Shown one piece after another: positions 1-8,590 of a DNA stretch of 64,000 bases (its first letter is position 1; every line of letters starts with the position of its first letter). The notes below the pieces were generated by a model that saw nothing but the letters and a program-made list of their open reading frames with translations, was not told the DNA's origin and ran no database searches. Source of the DNA: an uncultured Desulfovibrio sp. (GTDB lineage Bacteria > Desulfobacterota > Desulfovibrionia > Desulfovibrionales > Desulfovibrionaceae). The translations under genes and the position numbers were made by a program. The stretch covers positions 1-64,000 of the forward strand of contig CAJUMQ010000008.1 in assembly GCA_910587035.1 (NCBI GenBank). The letters are read 5' to 3'.

Positions 1-35
1 CGCCATGATCGCGCGGGAAAGTAGGAAGCTGCCAA
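1..35 (+). rRNA. rrf: 5S ribosomal RNA, 3' end only
   Basis: The first bases read like the last part of a bacterial 5S rRNA: a GCGGGAAAGTAGG-type segment followed by a CTGCC stretch that would close helix I. The rest of the gene lies left of the window. A strong intrinsic terminator follows within 10 bases, as expected at the end of an rRNA operon. The exact 3' end is estimated, and only about 35 bases can be judged. Confidence 0.6.
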
Positions 36-42
36 TTTTACC

Positions 43-70
43 AAAGCCCCTATATACGGGGCTTTTTTTT
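43..70 (+). terminator. rRNA operon terminator
   Basis: An 8-bp perfect stem (AAAGCCCC at 43-50, GGGGCTTT at 58-65) with a 7-base loop runs into a T tract to 70. It stands directly behind the 5S tail and would end the rRNA operon. From 71 to 190 I see no gene. Confidence 0.85.
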
Positions 71-191
71 ATTCCCTTTTTTGACTGTCTTATTTTACAT
101 TTCAAACTGGCACCACTGTTTTTTTGAAAGCAATGCAGTGAACTTGTCTGTAATGTCTGTTGTATCCCTGGGCATATGCTGAATTTGGGCA

Positions 192-215
192 CAAAAAAAC
201 CCCGCAAACGCGGGG
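192..215 (-). terminator. terminator of tRNA-Phe
   Basis: A 6-bp stem (CCCCGC at 200-205, GCGGGG at 210-215) is followed, reading leftwards, by a run of seven T. It lies 10 bases past the 3' end of tRNA-Phe on the minus strand. Confidence 0.8.
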
Positions 216-224
216 TGAAATTTG

Positions 225-300
225 TGGTGCCGAGAGACAGAATTGAACTGCCGACGCAGGGATTTTCAGTCCCTCGCTCTACCTACTGAGCTATCTCGGC
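225..300 (-). tRNA. tRNA-Phe (GAA)
   Basis: On the minus strand the sequence folds as a standard tRNA: acceptor GCCGAGA pairs with TCTCGGC, the anticodon stem GGGAC/… closes a loop reading CTGAAAA with anticodon GAA, the T-arm holds GTTCAATTC, and CCA is encoded at 225-227. It stands alone between the rRNA operon end and a lipoprotein gene and has its own terminator. Confidence 0.95.
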
Positions 301-403
301 GCCAAGAGTCTTTTTAATATTTTATGCAATATTTGGCAAGTAATTTTTTTGAATCCCGTCATCTTACAATAAGCCTGCAATGTCTAACAGGGTTGCACTT
401 TTG

Positions 404-838
404 CTAGAGTTCTGGCGTAAAACGATAAAGCCGCACAGCCAATGGCTGGGGATTGTTTTCTTCCATGGCGGAAACCACATAGGCATATTCCACGCGTCTG
501 TCTTTGGGCGGACATGGGCCCATATAATGCCGTGTGAGCACCCCTTCAGGAATCAGGCCACTTTCATCTGCCACCCATGTGCCGCCGCCAAGATAGCGTT
601 CCTGGTTGCCAAATTCCACAAGGCGCACATCATAAAAATTGGTGCCCTTAGGAGCATAGGCAACAGTAATTTCTGGTGATATGCGCGAGCAGAGATGTAC
701 CTCGCCAAAATCAACATTTATGGACATTGTCTGCACTTCTGCATCATTGCTCTTGCCAGCGCAGCCAGCTACTATCAACATAAGGGCCAGAGGCGTAAAT
801 GCTTTTTTAAAAATGTTTGATATTTCAGGGTATTGCAT
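404..838 (-). CDS. PEBP-like secreted lipoprotein
   Basis: The 144-residue product begins with a lipoprotein signal peptide ending in LIVAGC, so Cys26 should be the lipidated residue, placing it in the periplasm or outer membrane. The mature part has an ISPEI...AP.GT segment, a GGGTW...SG.IP.G segment and YMGPCPPKDRR, which recall the phosphatidylethanolamine-binding (YbhB/YbcL) fold; this is family resemblance by eye, not a search. I chose the ATG at 838 because GGAGGG stands 5-10 bases upstream; an in-frame TTG at 850 would overlap that site. It is a single gene, divergent from the aminotransferase. Ligand and role are unknown. Confidence 0.75.
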   Translation of the reverse strand: MQYPEISNIFKKAFTPLALMLIVAGCAGKSNDAEVQTMSINVDFGEVHLCSRISPEITVAYAPKGTNFYDVRLVEFGNQERYLGGGTWVADESGLIPEGVLTRHYMGPCPPKDRRVEYAYVVSAMEENNPQPLAVRLYRFTPEL

Positions 839-856
839 TAGACCCTCCAAATGTGA

Positions 857-885
857 TTGAAAAAATATTCCGTAATCTCTATAAA
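857..885 (+). promoter_or_regulatory. sigma-70 promoter of the aminotransferase-rhodanese pair
   Basis: TTGAAA (857-862), a 17-base spacer and TATAAA (880-885) stand 40 bases ahead of the aminotransferase start. Seen by eye; the start site is inferred. Confidence 0.55.
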
Positions 886-925
886 GAAAAAAGCATTATT
901 AAACAAGTCTTGAAGGAGCAGCCCC

Positions 926-2131
926 ATGAGTGTACTGGCTGGCGCAATAAGTGGATATCTCGAAAATTCTTCCTGGATCAGACGCATGTTTGAGCTTGGC
1001 ACCCAGCTCAAAGCGCAATATGGCGCAGATAATGTCTATGACTTCAGTCTTGGCAATCCCGATTTGCCTGCCCCTCCTGAGGTTGGCGAGGCATTGATGA
1101 ATTTTGCCCAAAAATCCTCCGAGCCTTTTGCCTTTGGATATATGCCAAATGGTGGTTTCCCCTGGCTCAGGGAGAAATTGGCGGCGCATCTTTCCAGGGA
1201 GCAGGGTGTCAAACTGGATGGAGATGATGTGCTTCTCTCCTGTGGCGCGGCAGGGGCAATCAATGCCTTTTTGCGGGCTGTGCTGAATCCCGGCGAAGAA
1301 GTGCTAACCTTTGCCCCGTATTTTGTTGAATATGGATTTTATTGCGAAAATCACGGCGGCAAGCTCAGGACCGTGCCTTCAGTGCCAGGCACTTTTGCGC
1401 CAGATCTGGCGGCCCTGGAACATGCCATCAATGAAAATACCAGGGTGGTTTTGATCAATTCCCCGCATAACCCGACAGGCGTCATTTATAGCGCCTCCGA
1501 TCTCGCGGCGCTAACCCATTTGCTGGAGAACAAGAGCCAGCAATATGGCCGTCCCATCTGGCTTGTGGCAGATGAGCCCTATCGCTTTCTCGCCTATGAC
1601 GGGGCGACTGTTCCTTCCATCCTGCCCTTGTATTCCTATGCCGTGGCCATTAGCTCCCTGTCCAAAAACATGTCCCTGCCCGGCGAGCGGGTGGGCTATC
1701 TTGCCATCTCACCCAGGCTGAAAGAGAAAAAGGAGCTTATGGCCGCTGTAGCCATGACCAACCGCATTCTGGGTTTTGTGAATCCTCCAGTCATTGGCCA
1801 GCACATCATGGCAGGGGCCCTTGGCTCCAATGTCGACATCAGTGTCTATGCGGCCAGGCGCAAGGCCATGGCTGATGTGCTCAATGCTGGCGGTTATGAG
1901 TTTGTCATGCCCTCTGGCGCCTTTTATTTCTTCCCCAAGGCTCCCGGCAATGATGATGTCGCATTTGTCAACAGGCTGCTGGAGGAGCGCATTCTGGCTG
2001 TGCCAGGTTCGGGATTTGGCTGGCCAGGACATTTCCGCCTGGCTTTTTGTGTAAATGAAGATGTAATCCGCAATGCCGCCCCGGGTTTTGCCAGAGCAGC
2101 CCAGGCGGTTCGCGACAATGCTGGCGAATAA
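926..2131 (+). CDS. PLP-dependent class I aminotransferase
   Basis: A 401-residue fold-type I aminotransferase of the aspartate aminotransferase superfamily, cytoplasmic. The NSPHNPTG motif starts at Asn178, and SLSKNMSLPGERVGY carries Lys247, the residue expected to bind pyridoxal phosphate; an Arg near the C terminus (FRLAF) fits the carboxylate-binding arginine. Length is normal. Start ATG 926 has AGGAG about 10 bases upstream. The rhodanese gene begins one base after its stop, so the two should be co-transcribed. The amino-acid substrate cannot be told from the sequence; aspartate, alanine or a methionine-related keto acid are all possible. Confidence 0.9.
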   Translation: MSVLAGAISGYLENSSWIRRMFELGTQLKAQYGADNVYDFSLGNPDLPAPPEVGEALMNFAQKSSEPFAFGYMPNGGFPWLREKLAAHLSREQGVKLDGDDVLLSCGAAGAINAFLRAVLNPGEEVLTFAPYFVEYGFYCENHGGKLRTVPSVPGTFAPDLAALEHAINENTRVVLINSPHNPTGVIYSASDLAALTHLLENKSQQYGRPIWLVADEPYRFLAYDGATVPSILPLYSYAVAISSLSKNMSLPGERVGYLAISPRLKEKKELMAAVAMTNRILGFVNPPVIGQHIMAGALGSNVDISVYAARRKAMADVLNAGGYEFVMPSGAFYFFPKAPGNDDVAFVNRLLEERILAVPGSGFGWPGHFRLAFCVNEDVIRNAAPGFARAAQAVRDNAGE

Positions 2132-2132
2132 T

Positions 2133-2543
2133 ATGAAAAATACCTTTTATGTGTCTTTTCTGCTGGCAATTCTGCTGGTTTTGTCTCTCAATGTTTCCAT
2201 ATCGGCGCAGGAGAAAGCCCAGCCAGGCGATCTGAGCGTCAAGGAAGCATCGGAACTGATAAAAAAACACCCTGACGATCTGCTGATTCTCGATGTCCGC
2301 ACACCTGATGAGTACAGGGAGGGCCATATAGCCAATGCGCGGAACATGGACTTTTTTGGCGGGAGATTTGATCAGGATGTCTCAGAGTTGCCAAAGGAGC
2401 AGAAGATATTGCTGTATTGCCGTAGTGGCAAAAGATCCGCAGGCGCGGCGGAAATATTGCGCGAAACCGGCCACAAAAATGTCTTGCATCTGCACGAAGG
2501 TCTGGAGGGCTGGCAAAAAGCCGGACTGCCGGTGGAAAAATAG
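2133..2543 (+). CDS. secreted rhodanese-like sulfurtransferase
   Basis: A 136-residue protein with a cleavable signal peptide (about residues 1-25, ending SISAQ) and one rhodanese domain. The active loop is CRSGKRS with Cys96, which would carry the persulfide; DVRTPDEYREGHI is the family's N-terminal hallmark and GLEGWQKAGLPV its C-terminal one. It should act in the periplasm on sulfane sulfur. I placed the start at ATG 2133, just past the stop of the aminotransferase, which gives a clean signal peptide; ATG 2118 in the same frame is possible. Expression probably depends on translational coupling, since no good ribosome site is visible. Confidence 0.85.
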   Translation: MKNTFYVSFLLAILLVLSLNVSISAQEKAQPGDLSVKEASELIKKHPDDLLILDVRTPDEYREGHIANARNMDFFGGRFDQDVSELPKEQKILLYCRSGKRSAGAAEILRETGHKNVLHLHEGLEGWQKAGLPVEK

Positions 2544-2552
2544 TCTGGAGGG

Positions 2553-2614
2553 CTGGCGCGACGGGCTTTAAGCACTCCGCCTGTCGCGTCCGCCAGAGCA
2601 TTTTGTTAAAATGC
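2553..2614. terminator. hairpins between convergent rhodanese and livF genes
   Basis: Two hairpins fill the 72-bp gap. The first is imperfect, pairing CTGGCG at 2553-2558 with CGCCAG at 2591-2596 plus inner pairs. The second pairs GCATTTT (2598-2604) with AAAATGC (2608-2614). They could end transcription from both sides. There is no long T run. Confidence 0.45.
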
Positions 2615-2615
2615 C

Positions 2616-3326
2616 CTAGCCGCCCAGATAGGCCTCGCGCACACTGGCATTGGCAAGCAGGTTGGGAGCGGTATCTGCCAGGGCCACTTTGCCCACCTCG
2701 AGTACATAGCCTCTTGTTGCCAGTCTCAGGGCTGCTCTTGCGTTTTGCTCCACAAGTAGTACCGTTACGCCTTTTTTGTTTATGGCGCGAACTGTGTCAA
2801 AGATGGAGCGCACCAGCAGGGGGGCCAGCCCCAGGGATGGCTCGTCCAGCAATAAGAGCCTGGGATCGGCCATGAGGGCTCGTCCAATGGCCAGCATCTG
2901 CTGTTCACCGCCAGAGAGTGTCCCGGCCAGTTGCCCCCTGCGTTCCATCAGCCTTGGAAAAAGTTCGAATATCCATTCAAGAGTCTGTTCGCTACGCGAT
3001 TTATCCTTAAGGCTGAAGGCGCCGAGACGGAGATTCTCCAGCACTGTCATTGGCCCAAATACTCTTCTGCCCTCTGGAGATTGCGCGATGCCCATGCCCA
3101 CAATGTCATGGCCCGGAATATTGAGCAGAGATTTGCCTGCAAAGGTGATGTCGCCTGCGCTGGGGCGCACAAGGCCGCTTATTGTCATGAGTGTGGTGCT
3201 TTTGCCTGCTCCGTTGGCCCCGAGTATGCTGACAATTTCGCCCTCTTCAACTGTCAGGTCAATTCCATGCAGGGCTTCCACATTGCCATAGGCCACACGC
3301 ACTCCGGACAGACTAAGCAGCGCCAT
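2616..3326 (-). CDS. livF: branched-chain amino-acid ABC transporter ATPase LivF
   Basis: A 236-residue ATPase, one of the two that power the Liv importer at the inner face of the membrane. Walker A is GANGAGKST (about residues 35-43), the signature LSGGEQQ is in the middle, and Walker B LLLLDEPSLGL follows; the conserved EQN (VEQNA) replaces the usual switch histidine, as is normal for LivF. I chose the ATG at 3326, giving MALLSLSGV as in the family and a TGATG overlap with livG; an ATG at 3332 is the alternative. It is the last gene of livK-H-M-G-F. Confidence 0.93.
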   Translation of the reverse strand: MALLSLSGVRVAYGNVEALHGIDLTVEEGEIVSILGANGAGKSTTLMTISGLVRPSAGDITFAGKSLLNIPGHDIVGMGIAQSPEGRRVFGPMTVLENLRLGAFSLKDKSRSEQTLEWIFELFPRLMERRGQLAGTLSGGEQQMLAIGRALMADPRLLLLDEPSLGLAPLLVRSIFDTVRAINKKGVTVLLVEQNARAALRLATRGYVLEVGKVALADTAPNLLANASVREAYLGG

Positions 3327-4096
3327 CACCATTTACCATCGTCAACGCCAAGATATGCTTCAATAACCGCCGGATCATGGCGTATCTGATCCGGTGTGCC
3401 CTGGGCTATGAGTGTGCCATGCTCAAGCACCACCAGTTTCTCGCATATTTTCATCACCAGCCGCATGTCATGCTCAATGAGCAGAACTGTGACGCCCCGC
3501 TTGCGGATTGCCAAAATCAGCTGCACAAGCGCCGCTGTCTCCTGGTCATTCATGCCGCCGGCAGGTTCATCCAGCACGAGCAGCTCCGGGTCGGATGCAA
3601 GGGCTCTGGCGATTTCCAGCAGCCTTTGCTGGCCATAGGACAGGGAGGACGCCATCTCGGCATAATGGCTTTCCAGGCTGACAAATCGCAGCTCATCCAT
3701 GCATCTTTGCACTGCGGCGCGCTCCTCCCGTCTTTGGCCCGGCGTGTGGAACATGCAGGCAAAGAGTCCGGATTTCATGCGGCAATGCCGTCCCGCAAGC
3801 ACGTTTTCCAGCACCGGCAGTTTGCCAAAGAGCCTTATGCTCTGAAAGGTGCGGGCTATGCCCATTTTTACTATGCGATGCGGGCGCAGCCCTGTGATAT
3901 TGGCGCCTGCAAATTCGATGGAACCCTCTTCAGGGCGATAATTGCCGGTGATGCAGTTGAATACAGTGGTCTTGCCAGCGCCATTGGGACCAATGAGGCC
4001 GACAATGCTGCCCTTGTCCACATCAAAGGAGAGATCATTGACGGCCACAAGGCCGCCAAAAATTTTGGTGATATTCTTTACGGAGAGGAGGCTCAT
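3326..4096 (-). CDS. livG: branched-chain amino-acid ABC transporter ATPase LivG
   Basis: A 256-residue ATPase partner of LivF. It has Walker A GPNGAGKTT, the extra GLRPHRIVKMGIARTFQ segment typical of LivG, signature LSYGQQRLLEIARAL, Walker B LLVLDEPAGGMN and switch His in LIEHDM. It overlaps livM by an ATGA and livF by TGATG, so the operon is tightly coupled. Length is normal and no lesion is seen. Confidence 0.94.
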   Translation of the reverse strand: MSLLSVKNITKIFGGLVAVNDLSFDVDKGSIVGLIGPNGAGKTTVFNCITGNYRPEEGSIEFAGANITGLRPHRIVKMGIARTFQSIRLFGKLPVLENVLAGRHCRMKSGLFACMFHTPGQRREERAAVQRCMDELRFVSLESHYAEMASSLSYGQQRLLEIARALASDPELLVLDEPAGGMNDQETAALVQLILAIRKRGVTVLLIEHDMRLVMKICEKLVVLEHGTLIAQGTPDQIRHDPAVIEAYLGVDDGKW

Positions 4097-5031
4097 CCCT
4101 CATCCTTTCGGGCCTGGGGGTATTGCCTTGGCAGGCATGGCAGCAGCCCTTGCGGACGCCAGATCATCATTAACATCATGGCAAGGCCAAAAATCATCAT
4201 TCTGGATTCGGAAAATTCGCGCAGGGCTTCTGGCAGCCCAATGAAAAGGAATACGCTTACAAGCACGCCAACCTGGCTGCCGCCGGAGAGAATGACCACG
4301 GCAAAGAGAATGACGGAGGCCATGAAGTTGAAGGATTCCGGCGCGATGGTGACCATCTTGGCGGCATAGACTGTGCCGGCCATGCCGGCCCAGAATGCGC
4401 CAAGCGTAAAGGCCATGATTTTGCATCCGGTCACATTTATGCCGCAGCCTTCGGCTGCTATGTCATCCTCCTTGATGCAGTTCAGGGCCCGTCCGAAGCG
4501 GGATTTCCAAAGGCCATAGAACAGAAGCATGCTTATGGCCACCATGCCCCAGACCAGATAGTAGAACTGGATGCCCTTTACAATTTTAAAGCCGAAAAAA
4601 TATGGCCGGCTGATGCCGAAAATGCCATTTGAGCCGCCTGTGAGGCCGAATACATCATTGATCAGGGCAATGCGCACAATTTCCACAATGCCAATGGTGA
4701 CGATGAGCAGATAGTCTCCGCGCAGGTGGATGATGGGCAGGGCAACCATAAAGGCGAAAAGCGCGGCGATGGCGCCGGCCGGCAGCATGGTCCAGAATAC
4801 CGGCCACTTGTACATTGTATTGAGAATGGCTGTCACATAGGCCCCGACAGCGAAAAAGGCCGCATGGCCCATGTTGAATATGCCCGCCTGCCCCAGCATT
4901 ACATTGAGAGAGAGGGAGAGCAGGGCATAGAGGCCGATCATCACGCAGACATCGATCCAGTAGGCGTTTGCCACAAATGGCAGAATGCAGATGCATATGC
5001 CAAGGGTTATGTAAAGGGGGCGCCGCTTCAT
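4093..5031 (-). CDS. livM: branched-chain amino-acid ABC transporter permease LivM
   Basis: A 312-residue inner-membrane permease with about eight to ten hydrophobic segments. The run SLNVMLGQAGIFNMGHAAFFAVGAY is the family's N-terminal hallmark, and the cytoplasmic coupling loop near SRFGRALNCIKEDDIAAEGCGIN contacts the ATPases. It overlaps livH by ATGA at 5028-5031. It forms the pore together with LivH. Confidence 0.93.
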   Translation of the reverse strand: MKRRPLYITLGICICILPFVANAYWIDVCVMIGLYALLSLSLNVMLGQAGIFNMGHAAFFAVGAYVTAILNTMYKWPVFWTMLPAGAIAALFAFMVALPIIHLRGDYLLIVTIGIVEIVRIALINDVFGLTGGSNGIFGISRPYFFGFKIVKGIQFYYLVWGMVAISMLLFYGLWKSRFGRALNCIKEDDIAAEGCGINVTGCKIMAFTLGAFWAGMAGTVYAAKMVTIAPESFNFMASVILFAVVILSGGSQVGVLVSVFLFIGLPEALREFSESRMMIFGLAMMLMMIWRPQGLLPCLPRQYPQARKDEG

Positions 5032-5933
5032 AGCTTGTCCGCCGTGCGTTCGCCGAGAATGCCTGTTGGCCGGATGATGAGAATGAGAATTAGCACCAGA
5101 AAGGCCACGGCATCCTTCCAGGCCATGGCAATGTAGCCGGCGGCCAGGGCCTCTGTCACGCCAAGCAGAAAACCGCCAAGCATGGCGCCGGGAATATTGC
5201 CAATGCCCCCAAGAATGGCGGCGGTAAAGGCCTTGAGCCCATATGTCCAGCCCATGAGAAAATCTATCTGGCCATAGTAGATGCCGACCATCAGGCCGGC
5301 AGCCCCGCCCAGCCCGGGCCCAATGAGAAAGACAATGGAGATGACCCTATCCACATTTACGCCCATGAGAACGGCTGCGCCGGGATCAATGGCAACGGCG
5401 CGGATGGCCGCCCCCATGCGGGTGCGCTGGATAAATGCCCACAGGGCCAGCATGAGGGCAATGCTGGCTACAATTATCAGCATTCGCATGGCTGGCACCT
5501 GCATGCCCCAGAGGGAGATGGTGAACTCCGGCCGCAGAAAATCGGGATACACATAGACGCGCGCGCCATAGATGAGCATTATGGCGTTTTCAAAGAATAT
5601 GGAGGCTCCGAGGGCGGAGACTACGGCCGAGAGGCGGCCGGCATTGCGCAGGGGGCGATAGGCCGCCCGTTCCAGCACCCAGCCGATTATGGCCACAAGC
5701 AGGCTCACCATGATAAAGACCGCCAGCACGGCGACCACTGGCGGCAGCAGGCCGGAAAGGTTCCAGCTTACAAGCAGGGTAAAGCCAAAATAGGCGCCAA
5801 TGGTGAAGAGATCCCCATGGGCAAAATTGATCAGCTTGAGCACACCATAGACCATGGTGTAGCCCAGCGCCACCAGCGCGTAAATCCCGCCAACAGCCAG
5901 GCCATTGAGCAATTGTTGCAGAAATTGTTCCAT
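5028..5933 (-). CDS. livH: branched-chain amino-acid ABC transporter permease LivH
   Basis: A 301-residue inner-membrane permease. NGLAVGGIYALVALGYTMVYGVLKLINFAHGD at residues about 9-40 is diagnostic for LivH; the coupling loop RTRMGAAIRAVAIDPGAAVLMGVN lies near residue 180. It is separated from livK by a 55-bp gap with a strong hairpin and overlaps livM. With LivM it forms the translocation channel. Confidence 0.94.
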   Translation of the reverse strand: MEQFLQQLLNGLAVGGIYALVALGYTMVYGVLKLINFAHGDLFTIGAYFGFTLLVSWNLSGLLPPVVAVLAVFIMVSLLVAIIGWVLERAAYRPLRNAGRLSAVVSALGASIFFENAIMLIYGARVYVYPDFLRPEFTISLWGMQVPAMRMLIIVASIALMLALWAFIQRTRMGAAIRAVAIDPGAAVLMGVNVDRVISIVFLIGPGLGGAAGLMVGIYYGQIDFLMGWTYGLKAFTAAILGGIGNIPGAMLGGFLLGVTEALAAGYIAMAWKDAVAFLVLILILIIRPTGILGERTADKL

Positions 5934-5948
5934 TCCGGAAAGGGGATT

Positions 5949-5981
5949 TGCGGACTTTCACCAGACAGATGAAAGTCCGCA
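5949..5981 (-). promoter_or_regulatory. intercistronic hairpin between livK and livH
   Basis: A perfect 12-bp inverted repeat (5949-5960 with 5970-5981, 9-base loop) lies right after the livK stop and before livH. No T tract follows on the minus strand, so it is more likely to protect the livK message or attenuate read-through than to be a full terminator. Such structures are known after periplasmic binding-protein genes, where they let the binding protein be made in excess; that role here is inferred. Confidence 0.55.
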
Positions 5982-5988
5982 TTATTTT

Positions 5989-7122
5989 TTACTGGGCAAC
6001 CTGGGCTGGCTGCAGCTCAAAGACACCGTCCTTGTTCACCTTGTAGACGCGGTAGAATTCGCCAACCCTGTCCCCCTTGGCATCAAAGCCAAGACTGCCG
6101 GAAAGCACTGGCAGATCCTTCATGCCCTTGAGCCAGGCACCCATTTTTTGGGAATCGGTCTGGCCGGCTGCCAGGGCGGCCTCAATGGCCTTGTAGGCGT
6201 CTCCGGCCATTATGCCCCAGATTGATACGGGGGTACTGCTGTATGCCTTTTTATAGCTTTCAAGAAAATGCGCAGCCTCGGCGCTGTCCAGATCCTGGGG
6301 CAATGGCGGGCTGATGAAGAAATAGCCGGCGGCTGCGTCCTTGCCTGCTGTTTTGACCAGATCCTGGTGGTTGGAGGCGTCGCCGCCCATCATCGGCACA
6401 GGCCATGCCATTTCCTTTTTCTGGCGCAAAAGCATGCCTGTCTCCGGATAATAACCGGTGTAAAACACGAGATCCGGATCTGCTGCCTTGAGTTTTGTCA
6501 GGATGGCCGTGTAATCCCTCTCGCCTGGGGTCAGGGCATCAAAGAAAATGACAGGGATGCCGGCCTTCTCCAGAGCCTGGCCCGTCTGGTCGGCAAGCCC
6601 TTTGGCATAGGAGGAATTGTCATGCAGCAGGGCGATTTTTTTGAAATTCCCCCTGGCTATGGCATTGGCCGCGGATTTGCCCTGGGCATCGTCCCTGGGG
6701 CAGGTGCGGAAAAACAGGGGCATGCCTTTTTCTGTAAGGCGCACACTGGTGGAGCCAGTGCCGATCTGCACGATTTCGGATTCGTCAAATATGTTCTGGC
6801 TGGCCTCCGTGACAGCAGAGCCATATGTGCCTATGGCCGCCACCACACCGGCGGAGGCGAGCTTCTGGGCAGCCAGGGCGGCAGTGCGCGGGTCGCCAGC
6901 GTCATCCTCAATGACAAGCTGCACCTTGTTGCCATTGATGCCGCCGCGGGCATTGGTTTCATCCACCAGCAGGCTGACAATGTTTTTCATCTCCAGCCCT
7001 TCGGAGGCCCACTTGCCCGTAAGCGGGCACATCAGGCCAATTTTAATATCGGCAGCCCATGCCTGGCCGCACACGGCAACGCAGAACATGGCCATTGCCA
7101 GAACTCTTGCGAATTTAAACAT
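5989..7122 (-). CDS. livK: periplasmic branched-chain amino-acid binding protein
   Basis: A 377-residue periplasmic receptor (LivK/LivJ type, Peripla_BP_6 family) that delivers leucine, isoleucine, valine or a related ligand to LivHMGF. The signal peptide is MFKFARVLAMAMFCVAVCGQAWA. The mature part opens with IKIGLMCPLTGKWASEG and has the family's IGTYGSAVTEASQNIFDE ligand-binding stretch. The ATG at 7122 is preceded by GAGGATGG; an upstream in-frame TTG at 7140 overlaps that site and is rejected. It is the first gene of the operon. The exact ligand cannot be told. Confidence 0.92.
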   Translation of the reverse strand: MFKFARVLAMAMFCVAVCGQAWAADIKIGLMCPLTGKWASEGLEMKNIVSLLVDETNARGGINGNKVQLVIEDDAGDPRTAALAAQKLASAGVVAAIGTYGSAVTEASQNIFDESEIVQIGTGSTSVRLTEKGMPLFFRTCPRDDAQGKSAANAIARGNFKKIALLHDNSSYAKGLADQTGQALEKAGIPVIFFDALTPGERDYTAILTKLKAADPDLVFYTGYYPETGMLLRQKKEMAWPVPMMGGDASNHQDLVKTAGKDAAAGYFFISPPLPQDLDSAEAAHFLESYKKAYSSTPVSIWGIMAGDAYKAIEAALAAGQTDSQKMGAWLKGMKDLPVLSGSLGFDAKGDRVGEFYRVYKVNKDGVFELQPAQVAQ

Positions 7123-7165
7123 TTTACCATCCTCAAACAAAATAGTGAAAAAGAGAGTTTAGCCT

Positions 7166-7193
7166 ATTATCGCACAAAAAAAAAGCCTGTTAA
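7166..7193 (-). promoter_or_regulatory. probable promoter of the liv operon
   Basis: On the minus strand TTAACA (7193-7188), a 16-base spacer and GATAAT (7171-7166) stand about 45 bases ahead of livK. A run of nine T sits in the spacer. The same T run follows a weak 4-bp hairpin, so a leader attenuator is a less likely reading. Confidence 0.4.
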
Positions 7194-7303
7194 AAAGGCA
7201 GCCCTCCCGCATGTCTCAAATGCGGCACTGTGGCAATTCACCTTGAAACAAGGTATGTATTGCTGCGAAGCGCCGCAATCGGCGGCCATATTAAATCCGG
7301 AGA

Positions 7304-8512
7304 ATGGCCGTGAATCCCGAAACCATTGCCCGTCTGCTTGAATATTTTGATATAAAACAGTTTTTTCTGGATAATTCCCCCCTGAAACTGGCCATGATCG
7401 GCGTCATCATGGTCATCATGCTCATAGGCGCCAATTTCCTCTGCAAATTTATCCAGACCCGCCTGGAAAAATATGTCGCGGCCAAGACACAGGGCCCGGG
7501 GCAGCATCCTGATGACAAAAGCTTCCGGGCGGAACTTGGGGGCATGGACTTCAAGCTGTTTGAGCAGGTGATAAAGGGCTCAAAACGCCTGCTCTATCTC
7601 TGCATTTTTTATTGGGGCCTGTGCCGGCTGGTGGTTGGCCCAGCATATGCCGATGCCGTGAAAATAATTTTTACGGCCTGGTGCATCTGGGCCGCAATCC
7701 AGTTTTTCAATGCCTTTGTGCCATTTAATATTGACCTTTATCTGCGGCGGCGGGGCACCACCCTCAAAACATCTCAAAGCCGTTCCCTCATGCCCATAAT
7801 CAAGGGCATAATCTGGGCCATTGGCCTGACTTTCCTGCTGGACAATCTTGGTTTCCATGTTTCCACCATCATAGCTGGCCTGGGAATAGTCGGCGTGGCC
7901 GTGGGCCTTGCCGGTCAGGCCATCCTGGCGGATTTTTTCAGCTATATCGTCATATTGCTCGATAAGCCCTTCCGCATTGGCGATCATGTGGAGCTTGGGG
8001 ACGGCAGGGCCGGCGATGTGGAGTACATGGGGCCCAAAACCACCCATCTGCGCAATCTGGATGACGATCTGATTGTCTGCGCCAATTCGGAGATGACAAA
8101 GGGCACTCTCATAAACCAGGGCAGCATTCATGAGCGCGTTGTGGTTGTCAATATAGGCGTGGCCTATGACACGCCGGTGGATCTGCTGAAAAAAATGTCG
8201 GACATTCTGCGCGAGGTGGTCAACTCCTTTCCGCAATGCAGTTTTGACCGCGCCTGTCTTTTGAGCTTTGGCAATTCCAATCTCAATTTTGAACTGCTGT
8301 ATCTTGTGTCCGAGCAGCGCGGCGGCATAAGGGATTTTATGAATACCCGCTCACAGGTCAATATTGCCATTCTGGAGCGGTTTAATAATGAAGGCATCAG
8401 CATGGCCTATCCCACCGAGCATGTGCTGTTCACTGATCTTTCAAAAGCTGAAGACGCGAGGGCTGCCCTGTCCAATGAGGAAAAAAATGGAAAAAGCGGC
8501 GTGAGCCAGTGA
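7304..8512 (+). CDS. MscS-family mechanosensitive ion channel
   Basis: A 402-residue inner-membrane protein. Hydrophobic segments lie near residues 25-45, 90-110, 115-130 and 165-215; the pore-lining helix carries GIVGVAVGLAGQAILADFFSY, followed by the beta-domain motif KPFRIGDHVEL and a cytoplasmic alpha/beta part. It should open on membrane tension and release solutes under hypo-osmotic shock. The start is uncertain: ATG 7304 follows GGAG (7299-7302) by one base, whereas GTG 7310 has a good 7-base spacing, so GTG may be the true start (two residues shorter). It is a single gene between the liv promoter and larA. Confidence 0.88.
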   Translation: MAVNPETIARLLEYFDIKQFFLDNSPLKLAMIGVIMVIMLIGANFLCKFIQTRLEKYVAAKTQGPGQHPDDKSFRAELGGMDFKLFEQVIKGSKRLLYLCIFYWGLCRLVVGPAYADAVKIIFTAWCIWAAIQFFNAFVPFNIDLYLRRRGTTLKTSQSRSLMPIIKGIIWAIGLTFLLDNLGFHVSTIIAGLGIVGVAVGLAGQAILADFFSYIVILLDKPFRIGDHVELGDGRAGDVEYMGPKTTHLRNLDDDLIVCANSEMTKGTLINQGSIHERVVVVNIGVAYDTPVDLLKKMSDILREVVNSFPQCSFDRACLLSFGNSNLNFELLYLVSEQRGGIRDFMNTRSQVNIAILERFNNEGISMAYPTEHVLFTDLSKAEDARAALSNEEKNGKSGVSQ

Positions 8513-8590
8513 AAATAACACTTTTTGATTGATGGTTCCTGATTTTGAAATGTTTAAATATCAGAGTGCGCATCTGTAAGGAATATTGCA

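Noticed and set aside
7172..7200. Leader terminator ahead of livK (GCCT/AGGC plus T9)
   Set aside because: The stem is only 4 bp; the stretch is better read as part of a promoter spacer.
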